Source of the DNA: Enhygromyxa salina
Lineage (GTDB): Bacteria > Myxococcota_A > Polyangia > Nannocystales > Nannocystaceae
Length of the DNA stretch: 64,000 nucleotides
Reading direction: 5' to 3'
Assembly: GCF_002994635.1 (NCBI RefSeq)
Contig: NZ_PVNL01000051.1
Coordinates: forward strand, 1-64,000
How positions within the stretch are numbered: position 1 is the stretch's first letter; each line of letters begins with the position of its first letter. The position numbers and the translations under genes were made by a program. The notes under the pieces are model-generated. The model made no database searches, was not told the origin of the DNA, and was given only the letters and a program-made list of their open reading frames with translations. Below are positions 62,332 through 64,000 of this stretch, in pieces.

Positions 62332-63198
62332 TCAGGGAAGCGGCGTCGGATCCAAGCTCGGATCCAAGCTCGGATCCGGGACCTTGGCGAGCTCGACCTC
62401 GAGCGTGCGGCCGCTGCGATCGTCGCTTCCAACCACCGACAGGCCATCGCCCACGCCCAGCAACAAGTAGGGCTGAACCTCGGCGCCGACCGGCGGATCG
62501 TGGAGCGCCAGATCATTGCGCAGCCCCCACGAGCGCGCGTCTTCACCGAGCATCAGGGACAGCTGGCCAAGCATCCGCTGAGCGGGGACCTGGGCGGGCT
62601 GACACACGAGCGCTGCGCTCGGGATCTTGCTGGTCGACGCGATCGACGAGCAGCGCAGCGTCAGCGGCTCAGGGCTGAGCTCGTCGCCAACCTCGCAGCT
62701 GCGGTAGCCCAGGCGATCGAGGTGAAGCTCGATCTCGTGGGTCCCCGCGACGGGGACCCAGCGCCCGCGCGCGCCGAGCAGGTTGTCGGTGTCGCTCTCG
62801 TAGTGGTGGTCCTGGCCGTCGTGGGCTTGATAGTGGCTGATGTCGCTCGCGGATCGGTCGGCCACGGCGAAGCATGCCCGCACCTCGCCGCCGTCGGTCA
62901 GCTCGATCACCGCGCTACCTTCGATGCTCTCGTGGACCGTGTGCTCCATGGTCACGAACCGGTGCTGGGTGAACCGGACAGCGACGGCGTAGCGACCTGG
63001 GCGCGGTGGCCCGACCAGCGCGCTGCCGCCGAGCGCCGGTCCAAGCTCGAGTCGTTGCCCGGACACGTCTCGCTCGACGACCACCGCAGGGTCTCGGCTC
63101 AACTCGGTCCCGGGATCGCTCGGGCCGGGATCACCCGCGCCCGTACAGCCGACGAGCAGCGCAGCCACGACCGACACCCGTCGCGCTGGCGCCGACAC
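62332..63198 (-). CDS. lipoprotein of unknown function
   Basis: 288 aa from a GTG at 63198, two bases after the stop of the EgtB-like gene, so coupled to it. Signal with Leu-Leu-Val-Gly-Cys near 18, then an acidic and Pro-rich linker to about 40. The body is beta-rich with a His-Tyr-x-x-His-Asp-Gly-x-Asp-His-His cluster near 120 that could bind metal. The C-terminus ends in short Asp-Pro-Ser-Leu repeats (two to three copies, DNA repeat GGATCCAAGCTC at about 62348-62378). No family was recognised. Longer readings to 63426 lie inside the EgtB-like gene. Confidence 0.62.
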   Translation of the reverse strand: MSAPARRVSVVAALLVGCTGAGDPGPSDPGTELSRDPAVVVERDVSGQRLELGPALGGSALVGPPRPGRYAVAVRFTQHRFVTMEHTVHESIEGSAVIELTDGGEVRACFAVADRSASDISHYQAHDGQDHHYESDTDNLLGARGRWVPVAGTHEIELHLDRLGYRSCEVGDELSPEPLTLRCSSIASTSKIPSAALVCQPAQVPAQRMLGQLSLMLGEDARSWGLRNDLALHDPPVGAEVQPYLLLGVGDGLSVVGSDDRSGRTLEVELAKVPDPSLDPSLDPTPLP

Positions 63199-63200
63199 GT

Positions 63201-64000
63201 CTAGCCCTGTAGATCTTTCGCCAGCCGCAGACCGCTGAACTGCCAGCGGGTCGGGGCGTGAAAGAAGTTGCGGTAGGTCGCGCGCAGGTGGTCGCGTGGG
63301 GTCGCGCAGGAGCCCCCGCGCAGGACCAGCTGGTTGCACATGAACTTGCCGTTGTACTCCCCGATCGCGCCCTCGGGCGGGCGGTAGCCGGGGTAGGGCT
63401 GGTACGGGCTGGCGGTCCACTCCCACACGTCACCAAACAGCTGCGCGAGCCCGCTCGGGTCCGCGCTGGCGGAGCTGCTGGAGGTCGGGTGCAGGGGGGC
63501 GTCAGCGAGCTCGGGCGCGCTGCTGGGCAGCAGGTTGCCATTGACCTCGAGCGCCCCGGCGACGTGCTCCCACTCGGCCTCGCTGGGCAGCCGAGCGTCG
63601 CGCCAGCGCGCGAACGCATCGGCTTCGAAGTAGCTCAGATGGCACACGGGCGCGCTAGGATCGAGCGGCTTGACGCCTTCGAGCGTGAACACGCGCCACG
63701 GCTCACCCGCTTGCTCGGGCGCCCGCCAGTAGCCCGGCGCCCGCCACTGTTCGCGCTGGACGGCGTCCCAGCCCTCCGACAGCCACAGCTGCGGACGCGT
63801 GTAGCCGTCGTCGGCCATGAACGCGAGGTACTCCCCACAGCTGACCAGCCGGCTGGCGATTGCGAACGGCTCGAGCCAGCGCTTGTGGCGTGGACCCTCG
63901 TTGTCGAACCCGAACCCGTCGGCGTCGCCGGCCCGCCCGAGCTCGACGAGGCCGCCTGGATCTTCGACCCAGCGCAGGGCAGGGAGCTGCGCGATCGCCT
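63201..64000 (-). CDS. egtB: EgtB-like sulfoxide synthase, C-terminal part (5' end beyond window)
   Basis: At least 265 aa, running off the right edge. The visible part is the FGE-type domain of ergothioneine-biosynthesis protein EgtB: Phe-Asp-Asn-Glu-Gly-Pro-Arg-His near the edge, Ser-Arg-Leu-Val-Ser-Cys-Gly-Glu-Tyr, Leu-Pro-Ser-Glu-Ala-Glu-Trp-Glu, Gly-Asp-Val-Trp-Glu-Trp-Thr-Ala-Ser-Pro-Tyr, then Val-Leu-Arg-Gly-Gly-Ser-Cys-Ala-Thr and Thr-Tyr-Arg-Asn-Phe-Phe. EgtB joins cysteine or gamma-glutamylcysteine to trimethylhistidine with oxygen and iron. The N-terminal DinB-type iron-binding part would lie beyond 64000. A lipoprotein gene follows closely. Confidence 0.82.
   Translation of the reverse strand, partial: AIAQLPALRWVEDPGGLVELGRAGDADGFGFDNEGPRHKRWLEPFAIASRLVSCGEYLAFMADDGYTRPQLWLSEGWDAVQREQWRAPGYWRAPEQAGEPWRVFTLEGVKPLDPSAPVCHLSYFEADAFARWRDARLPSEAEWEHVAGALEVNGNLLPSSAPELADAPLHPTSSSSASADPSGLAQLFGDVWEWTASPYQPYPGYRPPEGAIGEYNGKFMCNQLVLRGGSCATPRDHLRATYRNFFHAPTRWQFSGLRLAKDLQG

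Overview
The window looks like a chromosomal piece of a high-GC myxobacterium, most likely close to the Nannocystaceae. This is inferred from four things: coding sequence with mostly G/C third positions; many predicted lipoproteins that carry long Gly-Asp linkers after the lipobox; a Myxococcus-type cysteine-rich repeat (48734-50101); and Ser/Thr kinase, FGE-fold, IgGFc-binding and von Willebrand A proteins typical of that group. No rRNA, tRNA, CRISPR array or complete insertion sequence was seen.

Layout. 1-277 is the end of a 75-bp hairpin repeat array, and a diverged single copy lies at 2739-2788. 304-11878 is a run of minus-strand genes: a DUF2378-like protein, an Ig-like/lamin-tail lipoprotein, an SGNH hydrolase, a DUF2461 protein, a MurE-like ligase without its first domain, a Cys-rich lipoprotein, an M16 protease, a large lipoprotein and an acylphosphatase. 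11932-16245 is an AT-richer plus-strand accessory block: a frameshifted lipoprotein, then a membrane protein and a chain of overlapping small membrane or secreted genes, two of which are paralogs. 16284-23056 holds a hemerythrin/DUF3565/cupin triple fusion, an AgmX-like protein, a CmpX-like channel, an MMPL transporter and an SMI1-like protein. 23077-34495 mixes lipoproteins (IgGFc-binding, VWA, ceramidase-like), a methyltransferase, an SDR, a Coq4-like/TetR divergent pair with a visible operator, and an HTTM/sulfotransferase operon. 34535-42410 holds Hsp20, a four-gene GAK-type operon (amphi-Trp, PhoU-phosphotransferase, ATP-grasp, HprK-like kinase) and a divergent Cpn10-like/SppA pair. 42640-48733 is an accessory segment with a broken transposon-associated gene, two sets of direct repeats, an FGE-fold lipoprotein and a bacterial CLCA-like metalloprotease/VWA protein. 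48734-64000 carries a DUF4215 lipoprotein, a second IgGFc-binding lipoprotein, a TPR protein, an acyltransferase, a Ser/Thr kinase with a beta-helix domain, an FGE-fold lipoprotein, a COG4551 phosphatase-like protein, a GH92 lipoprotein and the C-terminal part of an EgtB-like enzyme that leaves the window.

Themes. About thirteen predicted lipoproteins suggest heavy investment in the cell surface and prey or host glycans, lipids and proteins. About twenty genes have a TAnnnT-type hexamer 5-8 nt before the start codon and mostly no Shine-Dalgarno sequence, which suggests widespread leaderless transcription; this pattern also helped choose several GTG starts. All family names come from reading the translated sequence and were not checked by database search.
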